64,000 bases of DNA from an uncultured Draconibacterium sp. (lineage in GTDB: Bacteria > Bacteroidota > Bacteroidia > Bacteroidales > Prolixibacteraceae), in assembly GCA_947492175.1 (NCBI GenBank), contig CANLMQ010000024.1, forward strand, positions 24,308 through 88,307, in the 5' to 3' direction. The first letter of the stretch is position 1, and every line of letters begins with the position of its first letter. The notes under the pieces were generated by a model. That model did no database searches. It was not told the DNA's origin and saw only the letters and a program-made list of their open reading frames with translations. A program made the position numbers and the translations under genes. Below are positions 63,888 to 64,000 of this stretch, piece by piece.

Positions 63888-64000
63888 GTAAATGTGGTTG
63901 GCAGCGGAAAACAAACACAAATACTGACCTTTCCTAAAATAGCTTGACAGATTTATACTTAATTTGATAGAATGTAAACGATTATTTCTTCATTTACTGG

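Noticed and set aside
63738..63947. 69-codon frame across the 21-bp array
   Set aside because: The frame exists because the repeat length is divisible by three. No ribosome site or signal, and the conserved parts are the palindrome arms, which fits noncoding function better.
1..64000. CRISPR arrays, tRNA and rRNA genes, riboswitches
   Set aside because: The repeat tracts seen have no spacers of CRISPR size, and no cloverleaf, rRNA segment or known riboswitch core was recognised by reading. A covariance-model search would be needed to exclude them fully.

Overview
The window looks like a chromosome segment of a Bacteroidota bacterium. The grounds are three SusC/SusD pairs with typical TonB-dependent receptor N-termini, Bacteroidota-type lipoprotein signals, AT-rich leaders with few Shine-Dalgarno sequences, an S9 dipeptidyl-peptidase-like enzyme, and a capsule cluster with a Wzi-like protein. 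Gene content (three ROK-SusC-SusD cassettes, a sulfatase, an MBOAT/SGNH operon) and the intergenic microsatellites suggest a polysaccharide-degrading member of the Marinilabiliales/Prolixibacteraceae type. That placement is inference only. No rRNA, tRNA or CRISPR array was recognised.

Region 1 (1-15.0 kb, + strand) is a surface-polysaccharide locus. It starts inside a polysaccharide pyruvyl transferase gene and continues with an O-antigen polymerase-like protein and three glycosyltransferases (1-5.2 kb, visibly more AT-rich). After a junction carrying a diverged remnant of the next gene come a two-domain oxidoreductase, a heparinase II/III-like protein, a WbuB-like glycosyltransferase, a short initiating sugar transferase, a Wzi-like outer membrane protein and a WcaJ-like initiating transferase. 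Its gaps hold a family of REP-like palindromes and short-period repeats.

Region 2 (15.4-40.4 kb, - strand) is a tandem series of nutrient-uptake cassettes. Each of three cassettes is ROK regulator (408 aa) - SusC - SusD - terminator. A fourth 408-aa ROK gene (15.4-16.6 kb) has no SusCD behind it. Between cassettes lie an IS4-family insertion sequence with a plausible 10-bp target duplication, a GNAT acetyltransferase and a small membrane protein. No glycoside hydrolase or lyase is visible here; the only nearby catabolic enzyme is a divergent sulfatase (40.7-42.4 kb).

Region 3 (42.6-52.5 kb) has a BamA/TamA-like barrel protein. Opposite it is a four-gene operon: an MltD-like LysM protein lacking the usual catalytic Glu, two SGNH/GDSL proteins and an MBOAT O-acyltransferase. 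It probably acylates (most likely O-acetylates) an envelope polymer. An SDR/DUF2867 oxidoreductase follows.

Region 4 (52.5-64 kb) has an S9 peptidase, an AraC regulator divergent from a flavodoxin/alcohol dehydrogenase/acetyltransferase/cupin group resembling aldehyde or redox stress loci, a run of small membrane proteins (RDD, YIP1, YcxB-like and unknowns), a leucine-rich-repeat lipoprotein and, at the right edge, an exact 21-bp-period array of palindromes.
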